Part shown: positions 8,319 to 16,635 of the stretch, one piece after another
Position numbering within the stretch: position 1 is the first letter of the stretch
Layout of the letters: each line of letters begins with the position of its first letter
Source: Candidatus Gastranaerophilales bacterium
GTDB taxonomy: Bacteria; Cyanobacteriota; Vampirovibrionia; Gastranaerophilales; Gastranaerophilaceae
Length of the DNA: 45,579 nt
Direction: 5' to 3'
Assembly (NCBI GenBank): GCA_944322885.1
Contig: CALUQH010000015.1
Coordinates: forward strand, 1 to 45,579
Program-made: the position numbers and the translations under genes
The notes under the pieces: generated by a model
What the model saw: only the letters and a program-made list of their open reading frames with translations
Told to the model about the DNA's origin: nothing
Database searches by the model: none

Positions 8319-9170
8319 TTACAGCTTATATCTCAACACCGAATTTGAACCCTGTGAAGAAACAAACAACAATTGACCGTTTATATGCATTCCGTAAGGT
8401 TTTTTAACATTTGAAACAAGAGTTGTAATTTCACCGGTCGGAGAAATTTTTACAATATTATCAGCATTATAATTTGAAACATAAATATTTCCCGCAGAAT
8501 CGCTGACCATCGCAATAGGGCCGTTTAATTTCGGAGTTTTTATAAAAATAACTTTCTTACCGTCCGGCGAAATTTTGTAAATCATATTGTCAGAAAAACA
8601 TGCCACATAAACATTTCCGTTATTATCGGTTGTAACCCCTGTAGGACTCGGGATATCATTATACATTCCGTTTGTCTGATCAATTTTAGACGGATTAACC
8701 TCTTTTGCTTTTTCAGTTTTAATAGTCTGCATATCAGTATTTAAATTTGAAGCAAGAGCCTGAGCATTTGCATAAACGCTGCTTTCTGGCGGAATTATTG
8801 ACAGATATGTTTTTGCTTTATCCGTAAAGCCCAATTTGTAGCTTAAATTTGCAGCCTTGTAAACAGATTCGTAATCATCCGGTTTCCTCACCATAATCTG
8901 TTTAAATACAGCTAGCGCAGCCTCATCCTGCCTTAAATATTCAAGAATTGAACCGAGATTGTAATATGCATCAATATAATTCGGATCAAGACTGATTGCC
9001 TGTCTGAAAGCAGCCATTGCCTGATCATACTGCCCAACTTTGTAATAATCAACTCCCTGATTGTACTGCAACTTGGCTTCAGTCGAAGGTTCGTAAGGCT
9101 TTGCTGGTTCTGCGGCAATTGCAATCCCTATATTAGCCAGTAAACATAATGTTATCAAAAACTTTTTCAT
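8319..9170 (-). CDS. Exported TPR plus NHL-repeat protein
   Basis: The product has 283 residues. It starts with a signal peptide (KKFLITLCLLANIGIAIAAE). Residues about 32-130 hold three TPR units (QYNQGVDYYKVGQYDQAMAA; IDAYYNLGSILEYLRQDEAA; ESVYKAANLSYKLGFTDKAK). Residues about 165-283 carry NHL/SMP-30-type propeller blades (GVTTDNNGNVYVACFSDNMI; AMVSDSAGNIYVSNYNADNI). The combination suggests a periplasmic or surface scaffold; the propeller looks short, with about three blades visible. AAGGGG precedes the ATG. It ends 10 bp from the convergent permease gene and lies downstream of malQ, separated by a hairpin terminator. Confidence 0.75.
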   Translation of the reverse strand: MKKFLITLCLLANIGIAIAAEPAKPYEPSTEAKLQYNQGVDYYKVGQYDQAMAAFRQAISLDPNYIDAYYNLGSILEYLRQDEAALAVFKQIMVRKPDDYESVYKAANLSYKLGFTDKAKTYLSIIPPESSVYANAQALASNLNTDMQTIKTEKAKEVNPSKIDQTNGMYNDIPSPTGVTTDNNGNVYVACFSDNMIYKISPDGKKVIFIKTPKLNGPIAMVSDSAGNIYVSNYNADNIVKISPTGEITTLVSNVKKPYGMHINGQLLFVSSQGSNSVLRYKL

Positions 9171-9191
9171 TAATACCCCTTAGAAAATTAT

Positions 9192-9227
9192 AGGGTTAAT
9201 ATCCCCGCTTTGGCGGATATTAACCCT
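9192..9227 (-). terminator. Hairpin terminator after malQ
   Basis: A perfect 13-bp inverted repeat (AGGGTTAATATCC and its complement) encloses a GC-rich apical loop, followed on the minus strand by an A/T-rich stretch with TTTT. It sits between the malQ stop and the next minus-strand gene, so it probably ends the malQ transcript. Confidence 0.75.
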
Positions 9228-9234
9228 GTTTATT

Positions 9235-11118
9235 CTATATTATTTCCTCTAATTTTTCAATTACTTTTTTATTTTTTTCCGCGAACTCATGCCCTCTTGC
9301 AAGAATAGCCAGTTTGAGAATATTTGCAAGATTTATTGCATTCAATTCTTTATAATTATCGGGAAGTCTTAAGCTCCAGTTTGCATCGCCTGATGTTCCC
9401 GGTCTGTTATAAACATCATACACATTGAAATAATCAGTAAAGAACATCTGAATATTTTCGGCAGCAGATGCAAAAAGTTCAACAAGCTTTGTTTGCGCCA
9501 AAAATTCAGCATCGTTCGTAAGTCTAACGATAATATCATCTTTATTATCAGCTTCCGCAAACAAATCATCAACAAGATTTTTTGCATGAAGATAACCGAC
9601 ATGCGTATGAATATTTTGATCAGCCCACATTTTTATCGGCTCATTATCGTGAGTTCCGACCATTGCCCAGCATTTTTTACATATATTACAGCATCTGTAA
9701 GGATCTTTCGGCTTGTCAGCTTCGACAAACTGGGTTAGTTTCATTCCCTGAAGCCCGTAAGTGTTCATAACAGAAGCAACAGGATTTGTTAAAGTTCCTA
9801 AATCTTCACAGACAATTGCGTCTTTATCAAGTCCTTCTTCTTTAGCAGCAGCAATAACAATTTTTTCAATAAGTCTGCCATAATCTTTTATCTGCTGTTT
9901 AGTAAGCTTTTTAACCCTTTTTTCCTTATCTGCGGTAAGCTCGGTATCTAAATCTTCCAATTTTGCAATCGCATATTTAGAAAGTTCAGGATGCTCCGGA
10001 GAAGAATAGAGCCTTCCTGCCCCCTCTTCAATTTTCGGTTTTTTGCCCTGTTTGTACACCCAGGGGTCAATAAGTCCCACAATATGGTCAATTCTTACAC
10101 CGCCCGGGTTTTCTTTAAACATTTTTTTATAAAGGTTTTTGAGCAGAATTCCGCCGTCATCCAGAGAACCGTCAGCATTATAAAGTCTTTCCGGATCCAT
10201 AACAGGGAAACCCCATGCTTGTCCGTCTTTTGAGAAATAATCAGGCGGACATCCCAGACACCATCCTTTCAAGAATAATGACTGATAAGCCCATGTATCG
10301 CGGTCAGAAAAAGCAACCTGTCTGTCCGCAATCATTTTTATATCATGTTTTTCAGCAAATTTTCTTGTTTCTTCATTCTGCTTACTTAATATAAACTGTA
10401 TAAATTTATATCTTTCAATTTCATCCGAATACTTGCTTTCGATTTCTTTAATACGGTTTCCGAATTCAATCTGCTGTTCAATAGACGACGGATTGAAAAG
10501 ATTTTTATCAGTTTCGGAATTCCATAAAGGCCAGTAATCATTCCCGTGTTCTATTGATAAAGCTTCGTAAAGAGCATCTTTATCAAGCCAGAAGCTGTTT
10601 TCTGACTTAAAATGATTAAACTCTTTTTCAAGTTTTTTGACAGGATTAGCCTTAAAATTATTCCATGCTTCCTGCAAAGCTTCATCCTGCTGTTTATAAA
10701 TATAAGAATAAGCCGTTTTATTTACGTCCTTGTTAGGGTTTTCAGCCACAATTCTGTTGTAAGTATCTTCGGAAAGAATTTTTCCCCATGCTTTTGTAGT
10801 AAGTTCTTTCAGATCGATAAATAACGGATTGCCTGAAAATATTGTACCTGTGTATGGAGAAGAATCACAGGACTTTGTCTTGCCAGCAGGTCCAAGTTGT
10901 ATTGCGTCAAAAAGCCCCGAAGCGTATTCAATAAACTCTTTGCCGCCATCGCTGTTAATACTGCCAAATCCCGTATTCTGGTTCCGGGCTGACGGAAAAC
11001 TTCCGCTGTGCATAATAAATGCGAGGTTCTTCTTGCCCAATACTTTTAATGCTTTACGAATAGTCTTTTTTGCTTTTTCGTCTAAAACATTAGACTTATT
11101 TTCTAATACACAAGTCAT
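9235..11118 (-). CDS. malQ: 4-alpha-glucanotransferase (amylomaltase, GH77)
   Basis: The product has 627 residues. MalQ transfers 1,4-alpha-glucan segments between maltodextrins in the cytosol. GH77 landmarks are visible: the nucleophile Asp in GGVRIDHIVGL (near 343), the acid/base Glu in VCEDLGT (near 437) and the transition-state Asp in GTHDNEP (near 489). The N-terminal HSGSFPSARNQNTGFGS region and CLGCPPDYFSKDGQAWGFP (substrate loop) also fit. It is longer than the common 500-residue form; the extra residues lie in a helical Lys/Glu-rich stretch at about 135-260. Glycogen or maltodextrin use is implied. No other glycogen gene is in the window. AGGGG lies upstream of the ATG. Confidence 0.9.
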   Translation of the reverse strand: MTCVLENKSNVLDEKAKKTIRKALKVLGKKNLAFIMHSGSFPSARNQNTGFGSINSDGGKEFIEYASGLFDAIQLGPAGKTKSCDSSPYTGTIFSGNPLFIDLKELTTKAWGKILSEDTYNRIVAENPNKDVNKTAYSYIYKQQDEALQEAWNNFKANPVKKLEKEFNHFKSENSFWLDKDALYEALSIEHGNDYWPLWNSETDKNLFNPSSIEQQIEFGNRIKEIESKYSDEIERYKFIQFILSKQNEETRKFAEKHDIKMIADRQVAFSDRDTWAYQSLFLKGWCLGCPPDYFSKDGQAWGFPVMDPERLYNADGSLDDGGILLKNLYKKMFKENPGGVRIDHIVGLIDPWVYKQGKKPKIEEGAGRLYSSPEHPELSKYAIAKLEDLDTELTADKEKRVKKLTKQQIKDYGRLIEKIVIAAAKEEGLDKDAIVCEDLGTLTNPVASVMNTYGLQGMKLTQFVEADKPKDPYRCCNICKKCWAMVGTHDNEPIKMWADQNIHTHVGYLHAKNLVDDLFAEADNKDDIIVRLTNDAEFLAQTKLVELFASAAENIQMFFTDYFNVYDVYNRPGTSGDANWSLRLPDNYKELNAINLANILKLAILARGHEFAEKNKKVIEKLEEII

Positions 11119-11199
11119 AATTACTAATTACCCCTTCTTCTTATATATCAACAAAACAGATGATACCATGAGTAAATTAAATTTTCAACCATTCATCTC

Positions 11200-11278
11200 C
11201 CCTCCCTGATTAGGGAGGGATGGGGTGGGTAGCAATTCTGATTTTCCCCCTCCCTGGTTAGGGAGGGTCGGGGTGGGT
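11200..11278. repeat. Two type-B palindromes with GGGTGGGT tails
   Basis: Two copies of CCCTCCCT-4 nt loop-AGGGAGGG lie at 11200-11219 and 11248-11267. Each is followed by a GGGGTGGGT tail on the plus strand. They occupy the upstream-facing gap between malQ and the DUF559 gene and begin the palindrome island that extends to about 16780. Confidence 0.85.
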
Positions 11279-11284
11279 GTCAGT

Positions 11285-11632
11285 TCAATCATTAACCCCG
11301 AATTCATTTTTCAATTGTAAATACACACCATCAAGATTGTTATCAATATCGTTATTCCAAAATCTTATAACTTTATATCCTTTATTTTCCAGATATTTAG
11401 TTCTGGATAAATCATAGACTATATTACTCTGCTCATTATGCTGACCGCCGTCCAGTTCAATTATAATCTTTTTTTCTCTGCAAATAAAATCTACAATATA
11501 TTCCCCAATAACATATTGACGTAAAAACCTGTAGCCGTAAAACTGCCTGTTTTTAATAATCTGCCAAAACTTTCGTTCTTGTTCTGTCATATTATTACGA
11601 AGAAATCTTGCATTTTCTTTTAAATCGTTCAT
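11285..11632 (-). CDS. DUF559 endonuclease-like protein (Vsr/PD-(D/E)xK-like)
   Basis: The product has 115 residues, the normal size for DUF559. Family signatures are ARFLRNNMTEQERKFWQIIK at the N-terminus, the QYVIGEYIVDFICREKKIII strand pair and ELDGGQHNEQ, followed by YLENKGYKVIRFWNNDI. The fold is related to Vsr-type nucleases: the D of YIVDF and the E-x-D of IELDGGQH are the probable metal-binding residues. Function is not established for the family. It sits between two groups of palindromic repeats (11200-11278 and 11673-11973), with GATAAT 8 nt before the ATG and no good ribosome site. A link between the nuclease and the repeats is inference. Confidence 0.85.
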   Translation of the reverse strand: MNDLKENARFLRNNMTEQERKFWQIIKNRQFYGYRFLRQYVIGEYIVDFICREKKIIIELDGGQHNEQSNIVYDLSRTKYLENKGYKVIRFWNNDIDNNLDGVYLQLKNEFGVND

Positions 11633-11670
11633 AGATGAATATTATCATAAAATAATTAAATACCCATCCA

Positions 11671-11973
11671 AACCTTCCCTAGTCAGGGAAGGCTTTTTTA
11701 TTCCCCTCCCTAATCAGGGAGGGCAGGGGTGGGTAACAAGCTTAATATTTTCAACCAAAACCCTTCCAAACCTTCCCTAATCAGGGAAGGCTTTATTTTC
11801 CCCCTCCCTTGTCAGGGAGGGAGCAGGGGTGGGTAACAAGCTTCAATTATTATGCGATTGCGGATCTAGTCCGCAATGACGCTATTTTATTTCAAGGATA
11901 GGGTGGTTATTTTCACCACACAATTTAGGGAAGGCTTTATTTTTCCCTCCCTTATCAGGGAGGGCTAGGGTGG
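11671..11973. repeat. Composite A/B palindrome cluster with an extra ATTGCGGA palindrome
   Basis: This 357-base gene-free stretch (11633-11989) is almost entirely repeats. Type A (CCTTCCCT-4 nt-AGGGAAGG, often followed by a T-run) occurs at 11673-11692 and 11771-11790, with a half copy ending at 11934. Type B (CCCTCCCT-4 nt-AGGGAGGG with GGGTGGGT tail) occurs at 11704-11723, 11802-11821 and 11945-11964. The A+B unit recurs with a period of about 98 bp. A different palindrome, ATTGCGGA-TCTAG-TCCGCAAT, lies at 11857-11877. Confidence 0.85.
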
Positions 11974-11989
11974 GTGACAATTATACAAT

Positions 11990-12316
11990 TCACCCTATAA
12001 CAGAAAAAGCCGCAACTAAAAACTTATATATAATCTGTTTATTTTTTTCGTCTTGTTTATCAATTATACTCAAAATTTCTTTATCTAAATCTTTGGGGAT
12101 ATTAACTGATGAAAATCTGAAAAACTCAACCAACTCCACATCAAGCACGGAAGCTATTTTGTCTAACACATGCAAAGAAGGGAAAAAACGTCCCGATTCA
12201 ATTCCCGACAATGAAGATGTTTCGATATCAATCATTTCCGATAATTGCTCCTGTGTAAACCCTCTAAATTTTCTGATTTCTTTAATTCTTTTTCCGAGTA
12301 ATTTTTTATTGTCCAT
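11990..12316 (-). CDS. XRE-family HTH transcriptional regulator
   Basis: The product has 108 residues. An N-terminal helix-turn-helix of the Cro/C1 type spans about residues 5-60 (LGKRIKEIRKFRGFTQEQLS, then ETSSLSGIESGRFFPSL as turn and recognition helix). A C-terminal helical tail follows (DEKNKQIIYKFLVAAFSVIG). I chose the ATG that begins MDNKKLLGKR; a GTG 42 bp upstream would add 14 residues with no domain value. It is divergent from the first pilin gene, whose promoter lies about 90 bp away, so pilin regulation is possible but unproven. It lies inside the palindrome island. Confidence 0.85.
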   Translation of the reverse strand: MDNKKLLGKRIKEIRKFRGFTQEQLSEMIDIETSSLSGIESGRFFPSLHVLDKIASVLDVELVEFFRFSSVNIPKDLDKEILSIIDKQDEKNKQIIYKFLVAAFSVIG

Positions 12317-12406
12317 AAAGATATATAATACCCTTTTTTGAGAATAAAAATAAGTCACCTAATCACGTTTTAAAATTTAAATTGCGTAATAAACACTTAA
12401 TACCCC

Positions 12407-12435
12407 TTGACAATCACTGAAAAATAGTTTAAAAT
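12407..12435 (+). promoter_or_regulatory. Sigma70-type promoter of first pilin gene
   Basis: A consensus -35 TTGACA (12407-12412) is 17 bp from -10 TAAAAT (12430-12435). The predicted mRNA leader is about 110 nt. The same arrangement precedes the second pilin gene at 13576-13604, which supports both. Confidence 0.85.
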
Positions 12436-12550
12436 AAGTGTACAACAATTAGTTTTATAAAAACTATTATTTAAACGCGTAAAATTGAACAATAACATAG
12501 AGTAGTTAAAGAGAGTAAGTTTTACAAAAAAAAAGAAAGGTGAAAAGATT

Positions 12551-13222
12551 ATGAAAAAAAGTTTAGGCTTTACACTCGCAGAAGTGTTGATTACTTTAGG
12601 TATTATCGGGGTAGTTGCCGCAATGACTATGCCTACATTGATGAACTCTACTCAGGGCGCTCAGTACAAAGCTGCCTACAAAAAAGCTTTGTCAGCATTA
12701 TCACAGGCTATTACTCTTAACGTTGCATTGGACGAAGTTGATTTTGGGGATGTAAGCACAGACACTCAACTTAAAGAAATTTTGAAATCAAGAATGAATG
12801 TTGTTAGAACAGTAGGGCCAGGTGAAGATTCGTTTGCGACTGGTGAATATACTATTGCAAATACAGGGAACTCAATACCAAATACTGTTACTCAACCGGG
12901 AACAACCAATGTAACATTATTTATGAATGATGGTATTATGTTCAGCTATAATCCGACTAATGCTCAAGGATGTACTAAAGACACAACTCTTGCTGGTGAT
13001 GCAGGTGTATGGACTATAACCAAACAAAAAGCTTGTTCAGGTATTGTAGATGTTAACGGTACTAAAGGTCCTAACAAAGTTGTTGTTTGTGATAACAGCC
13101 AAAGTGGTACCGGAGATAATTGTAAAGTAACTAACCCGACAGATATCTATCCGGTTATGATATTTGACTCAACTGTATTGCCATCAACTGATGCTGCAAG
13201 AGCTGTATTGTACGGTAAGTAG
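12551..13222 (+). CDS. Type IV major pilin-like prepilin (copy 1)
   Basis: The product has 223 residues. A short prepilin leader ends in Gly (MKKSLG^FTLAEVLITLGII), with the expected Glu at position 5 of the mature protein and a hydrophobic helix that anchors the subunit before assembly. PilD-type processing and a pilus or pseudopilus role follow from family knowledge. The C-terminal part has DVNGTKGPNKVVVCD and paired Cys residues. AAAGGTG gives a strong ribosome site. It is a near-duplicate of the gene at 13754: the first 73 and last 60 residues are almost the same, while the middle (about 75-160) differs. A rho-independent terminator follows. Strong promoter and site suggest high expression. 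Confidence 0.88.
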   Translation: MKKSLGFTLAEVLITLGIIGVVAAMTMPTLMNSTQGAQYKAAYKKALSALSQAITLNVALDEVDFGDVSTDTQLKEILKSRMNVVRTVGPGEDSFATGEYTIANTGNSIPNTVTQPGTTNVTLFMNDGIMFSYNPTNAQGCTKDTTLAGDAGVWTITKQKACSGIVDVNGTKGPNKVVVCDNSQSGTGDNCKVTNPTDIYPVMIFDSTVLPSTDAARAVLYGK

Positions 13223-13282
13223 CGCGGGTGAGTAGGTTGGGGATCTTCCCTAAACGCTCATATAAAGTTCGAATCTTTTTGT

Positions 13283-13312
13283 CGGCGGAGTTTTCACCCC
13301 GCCGTTTTTTTT
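13283..13312 (+). terminator. Rho-independent terminator of pilin copy 1
   Basis: A GC hairpin (CGGCGG, 10-nt loop, CCGCCG) is followed by eight T, 60 bp after the pilin stop codon. Confidence 0.9.
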
Positions 13313-13326
13313 GTGTATTTATTTAT

Positions 13327-13495
13327 CCCCTCCATGATTAGGGAACGCTTTAATTTCTCCCTCCCTAGTTAGGGAGGGATGGGGTGGGTGACAATCTTAG
13401 ATAAATTATTTCAATCGAAACCATTCCAAACCTTCCCTATTCAGGGAAGGCTTTATTTATCCCTCCCTTGGGGGAGGGATTGGGGAGAGGGTAGA
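13327..13495. repeat. Palindrome cluster between the two pilin genes
   Basis: The 531-base gap 13223-13753 holds the pilin-1 terminator, this repeat cluster and the pilin-2 promoter and leader. Repeats: a decayed type B at 13327-13347, a good type B at 13359-13378 with GGGGTGGGT tail, a perfect type A at 13431-13450, and a variant type B at 13461-13490 whose loop and right arm have changed. Confidence 0.8.
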
Positions 13496-13575
13496 AATCT
13501 CATCCATTCGTATGATTTTTCGTTTTCTAATCCTTTAGAATTAGTTAAATTTAATTAATAATTTTTGTAAACCTA

Positions 13576-13604
13576 TTGACATTTTTTGAAACATAATTTA
13601 AAAT
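13576..13604 (+). promoter_or_regulatory. Sigma70-type promoter of second pilin gene
   Basis: TTGACA (13576-13581), 17-bp spacer, TAAAAT (13599-13604), the same as at pilin copy 1. The leader is about 145 nt and ends in the same sequence element GAAAGGTGAAAAGATT before the ATG. Confidence 0.85.
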
Positions 13605-13753
13605 GAAAGTACAAAAAGATTTTTCAAAAGTTTTTTATGCATATCCACAAAGCAAAAAGATTCGATGAATAATAATTTAGGATAGAGAGATAAAAAAGCG
13701 TAAAGCATTTTGAGAAATCAGAAAGTTTTACAAAAAAGAAAGGTGAAAAGATT

Positions 13754-14419
13754 ATGACAAAAAGATTCGGCTTTACACTCGCAGAAGTGTTGATTACTTT
13801 AGGTATCATCGGTGTTGTAGCTGCAATGACTATGCCTACATTGATGAACTCTACTCAGGGCGCTCAGTACAAAGCTGCTTACAAAAAAGCTTTGTCAGCA
13901 TTGTCTCAGGCTATTACTCTTAACGTTGCTTTAGACGAAGTTGACTTCGGTGATGTAACTTCTGGTGCTCAGCTTGAAAGCATTTTAAAATCAAGAATGA
14001 ACGTTGTTAGAACAACAGGCGGAACTAGTGGTGAAACTCTTGAAGCTGCTGAATACACAATTGGTGGTACTGCTAACACAAACGGCATTACTAACGGAGC
14101 AGATAACATAACATTATTTATGAATGACGGTATTATGTTCCAGTTTCCTACGACTATTGGCACACCTGCATGTACTAAAGATACAAACCTCAGCGGTGTT
14201 ACAGCATGGGACTATACCAGACAAAAAGCTTGTTCAGGTTTCGTAGATGTTAACGGTACTAAAGGTCCTAACAAAGTTGTTGTTTGTGATAGTGACACTG
14301 ACGGAACTAACGCTGATTGTAAAGTAACTAACCCGACAGATATTTATCCGGTTATGATATTTGACTCTACAGTATTACCTTCTACTGACGCTGCAAGAGC
14401 TGTATTATACGGTAAATAA
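13754..14419 (+). CDS. Type IV major pilin-like prepilin (copy 2)
   Basis: The product has 221 residues, paralogous to the gene at 12551. The leader is MTKRFG^FTLAEVLITLG with Glu5 in the mature sequence. The N-terminal helix, the SALSQAITLNVALDEVDFGD segment and the C-terminus after DVNGTKGPNKVVVCD match copy 1, but the central surface region is different and includes repeats of Thr, Gly and Asn. Third codon positions differ from copy 1 in several places even where the protein is the same, so the duplication is not brand-new. It has its own promoter and terminator, so it can be expressed independently. Confidence 0.88.
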   Translation: MTKRFGFTLAEVLITLGIIGVVAAMTMPTLMNSTQGAQYKAAYKKALSALSQAITLNVALDEVDFGDVTSGAQLESILKSRMNVVRTTGGTSGETLEAAEYTIGGTANTNGITNGADNITLFMNDGIMFQFPTTIGTPACTKDTNLSGVTAWDYTRQKACSGFVDVNGTKGPNKVVVCDSDTDGTNADCKVTNPTDIYPVMIFDSTVLPSTDAARAVLYGK

Positions 14420-14448
14420 TCGGAATTATTACCTTTAAGATTGTATAT

Positions 14449-14490
14449 AAACCGGTCTGTGAAATTTTCACAGGCCGGTTTTGTTTTGTT
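14449..14490 (+). terminator. Rho-independent terminator of pilin copy 2
   Basis: A long hairpin (AACCGG.CTGTGAAA paired with TTTTCACAG.CCGGTT) is followed by a T-rich run. Confidence 0.9.
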
Positions 14491-14494
14491 TTAT

Positions 14495-14910
14495 TCCCCT
14501 CCCTGGTTAGGGAACGCCCGCTTTGCAAAGGGCGAAAGGCGAAGCCGTGCCCGTTTATCGCAAAGCTGGCAAGACAGGTGATAGGGGTGGGTAGCAGACT
14601 TTAACATTAATCCAATCAAAACCCTTCCAAACCTTCCCTATTTAGGGAAGGTTTTTTTACTACCCTCCCTTATTAGGGAGGGGCAGGGTGGGTAACAATA
14701 TTTTTCTCCCTCCCTTGTCAGGGAGGGGACAGGGTTGGGTAGCAATCTTATAGAGATCATTTCAATCAAAACCCTTCCATACCTTCCCTATCCAGGGAAG
14801 GCTTTATTTCTCCCTCCCTAGTCAGGGAGGGCTAGGGGTGGGTAGCAAACTTCAATGATTATGCGATTGCGGATCTAGTCCGCAATGACGTTATTTTATT
14901 TCAAGGAGAG
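14495..14910. repeat. Largest palindrome cluster, with an insertion and a shared 73-bp module
   Basis: The 502-base gap 14420-14921 holds the pilin-2 terminator and repeats. Type B copies: 14495-14590 (interrupted by about 70 bp of GC-richer DNA between stem and tail), 14663-14682, 14708-14727 and 14812-14831. Type A copies: 14632-14651 (then seven T) and 14782-14801. The ATTGCGGA palindrome recurs at 14866-14886. The stretch 14838-14910 matches 11828-11900 with about five differences. Confidence 0.85.
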
Positions 14911-14921
14911 GGTAGTTAAGT

Positions 14922-16565
14922 TCACTCCGCAAAAAACTTATTCAACAACACAGGCACAAATTTTGCGTTCAACGCGCTGAAATCAAATACAAATTCATTA
15001 ACTCCGGCCTTATAAAGCTCCTCAACTTTGTCAAACTGTTCAAGAATTTTATCTTCAAACATGTGCATTCTGCAAAAACCATCGCACGTAAACGGAAATA
15101 TTTTGTCCAAAGACGGGTCATGCAGAGCATACCCACCTCTGTGGCAGGGCGCCTTGCAGGAAAGTCTTGAAATAATTGCGCTGTCATTATTCAACGGACA
15201 GAGCCCGAGGCTTGGAACCCTTATATTACCTGCAATTGTATATTTTCGGTTCGGAATATCGTTTTTTATCTTCTTTATAGTCTTTATTGTGCTTTCAATA
15301 TCCGAAAACGATGTAAAATCAACGGTATTAATCTGAGCAAGGTTGTTCAGGCATTTTATAGAAAGGCTGTTAAGCAAATTTATGCCCTGACCGATTTCTA
15401 TCGGAATATGATTTATTTCCGGATCATTTATCGCAGTCCAAAAATATCCTATATTATTGATTATAAGACTATCAGGTGCAGGAGTTTGGAGCAATATCTG
15501 CTTTTCATACTCATAAACCCTGTCAAAATCCCGTTCAATAAGTATTCTCGGGGTAGAAAGCTGAAATTTTATTCCGTATTTTGCACAGAACTTTTTTACT
15601 TTTGTTATAATATCTTTAAAACTACTTGTGGCAAGATCGCGTGTTGCAAGGATTTCACCGTATTCAACAGAATAAACGGGATTTACACCTGTCTTTTTTA
15701 TATATTTTTCAAGTTCTTTCAATTGAGCAAGTTCTGACAAACGCAGATTAATGCGGTAAATATCTTTTTTAGAGTAACCTATATCCTTTTTAATCCGCGG
15801 ACTTTTTATATCCCAGTCAAAATTCTTTATATTACGGCTGAATTTGAAATCCTGCCCTTCAGCACTCACAACAACTCCAAGAAAATGGTTTGTGCTGTAA
15901 ATACTCTTTCTTACATGCTTAAAAGGTAACTTTTGATGTTTAAAAAGCTTTGGTTTATCCAGAATTTTCTGGATAAGTTCTATCGCCTCCAGAATTTCCT
16001 CAGAGTTGTTGAATTTCCCTTTAATAACTACACTGTCTATGGCTTTCAGTTTTTTAATATCTTCCGCACAGTAAGGAAGATTGTCACTGTCTATAGCAAG
16101 CGGAAGATTGGTGTATTTTTTAATCTTGGAAATATTTTTCATGTATATTTCTTCAGTTATGATTATTTCATCAACTTTATGGAAATTGTTTATAAAATCA
16201 ATTCCCGCAAGATTGTGAATATCAAAGTAAGAATCCGCTATTACCTTAAAGGGCAGATTGAAAACCTTTATAGCCTCTAAAATCGCAAAGCTGTTTACAA
16301 ATATTCCGTCAATCCCCGCCGTTTTTAAAAATTTAAGCATTTTTTTTATTTCCGGCAGATTTTCCTCTGTAATATCATGTTTAAAGTTTATATAAATCGC
16401 ACATTTATTGCGTCTTGCAGCTTCGACAAATTCGTTTACGTATTCAAAATTGTTATTTAAGAATTTTTTATGATAAACGTAATAATCCCTGCAAGATGTT
16501 TCTTTTGCGAAAACGTCAATATCTTCCGGTTTTTTGACAGGTGAGACAATTTTTATACTTCCCAT
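14922..16565 (-). CDS. Divergent U32-family-like protein
   Basis: The product has 547 residues. I place it near the U32 family because of two TIM-barrel-like halves and a Cys-rich motif near residues 485-515 (RLSCKAPCHRGGY, then FTCDGFCRMH), which resembles the cluster-binding Cys of U32 proteins. The first half has the alternating pattern IFVNSFAILEAIKVFNLPFK and ADSYFDIHN. Overall similarity is weak, so the reaction is not assigned; a metal-cluster-dependent RNA or cofactor modification is the likeliest guess. The start is ATG at 16565. An in-frame start 156 bp upstream would add 52 residues translated from repeat DNA and is not credible. TATAAT ends 6 nt before the ATG. Confidence 0.6.
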   Translation of the reverse strand: MGSIKIVSPVKKPEDIDVFAKETSCRDYYVYHKKFLNNNFEYVNEFVEAARRNKCAIYINFKHDITEENLPEIKKMLKFLKTAGIDGIFVNSFAILEAIKVFNLPFKVIADSYFDIHNLAGIDFINNFHKVDEIIITEEIYMKNISKIKKYTNLPLAIDSDNLPYCAEDIKKLKAIDSVVIKGKFNNSEEILEAIELIQKILDKPKLFKHQKLPFKHVRKSIYSTNHFLGVVVSAEGQDFKFSRNIKNFDWDIKSPRIKKDIGYSKKDIYRINLRLSELAQLKELEKYIKKTGVNPVYSVEYGEILATRDLATSSFKDIITKVKKFCAKYGIKFQLSTPRILIERDFDRVYEYEKQILLQTPAPDSLIINNIGYFWTAINDPEINHIPIEIGQGINLLNSLSIKCLNNLAQINTVDFTSFSDIESTIKTIKKIKNDIPNRKYTIAGNIRVPSLGLCPLNNDSAIISRLSCKAPCHRGGYALHDPSLDKIFPFTCDGFCRMHMFEDKILEQFDKVEELYKAGVNEFVFDFSALNAKFVPVLLNKFFAE

Positions 16566-16571
16566 AAATTT

Positions 16572-16577
16572 ATTATA
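16572..16577 (-). promoter_or_regulatory. -10 box of the U32-like gene, leaderless-type
   Basis: TATAAT on the minus strand lies exactly 6 nt before the ATG, with no ribosome site between. The same spacing occurs at the tolC-like gene and at recF. Confidence 0.5.
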
Positions 16578-16635
16578 GCATAATAAATATTGTTGGAAAT
16601 ATAATTGACCTTCTCCAAAGGTGAGAAGATTATTT

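Noticed and set aside
11285-11632. Vsr mismatch repair endonuclease
   Set aside because: The family is related but no DNA cytosine methylase gene is nearby, and the sequence fits DUF559 better.
11285-11632. RAYT-type REP transposase
   Set aside because: No HUH motif or catalytic Tyr arrangement; the fold looks like a PD-(D/E)xK nuclease.
13624-13809. Minus-strand reading frame in the pilin-2 leader
   Set aside because: It is antisense to a promoter and pilin start and has no ribosome site.
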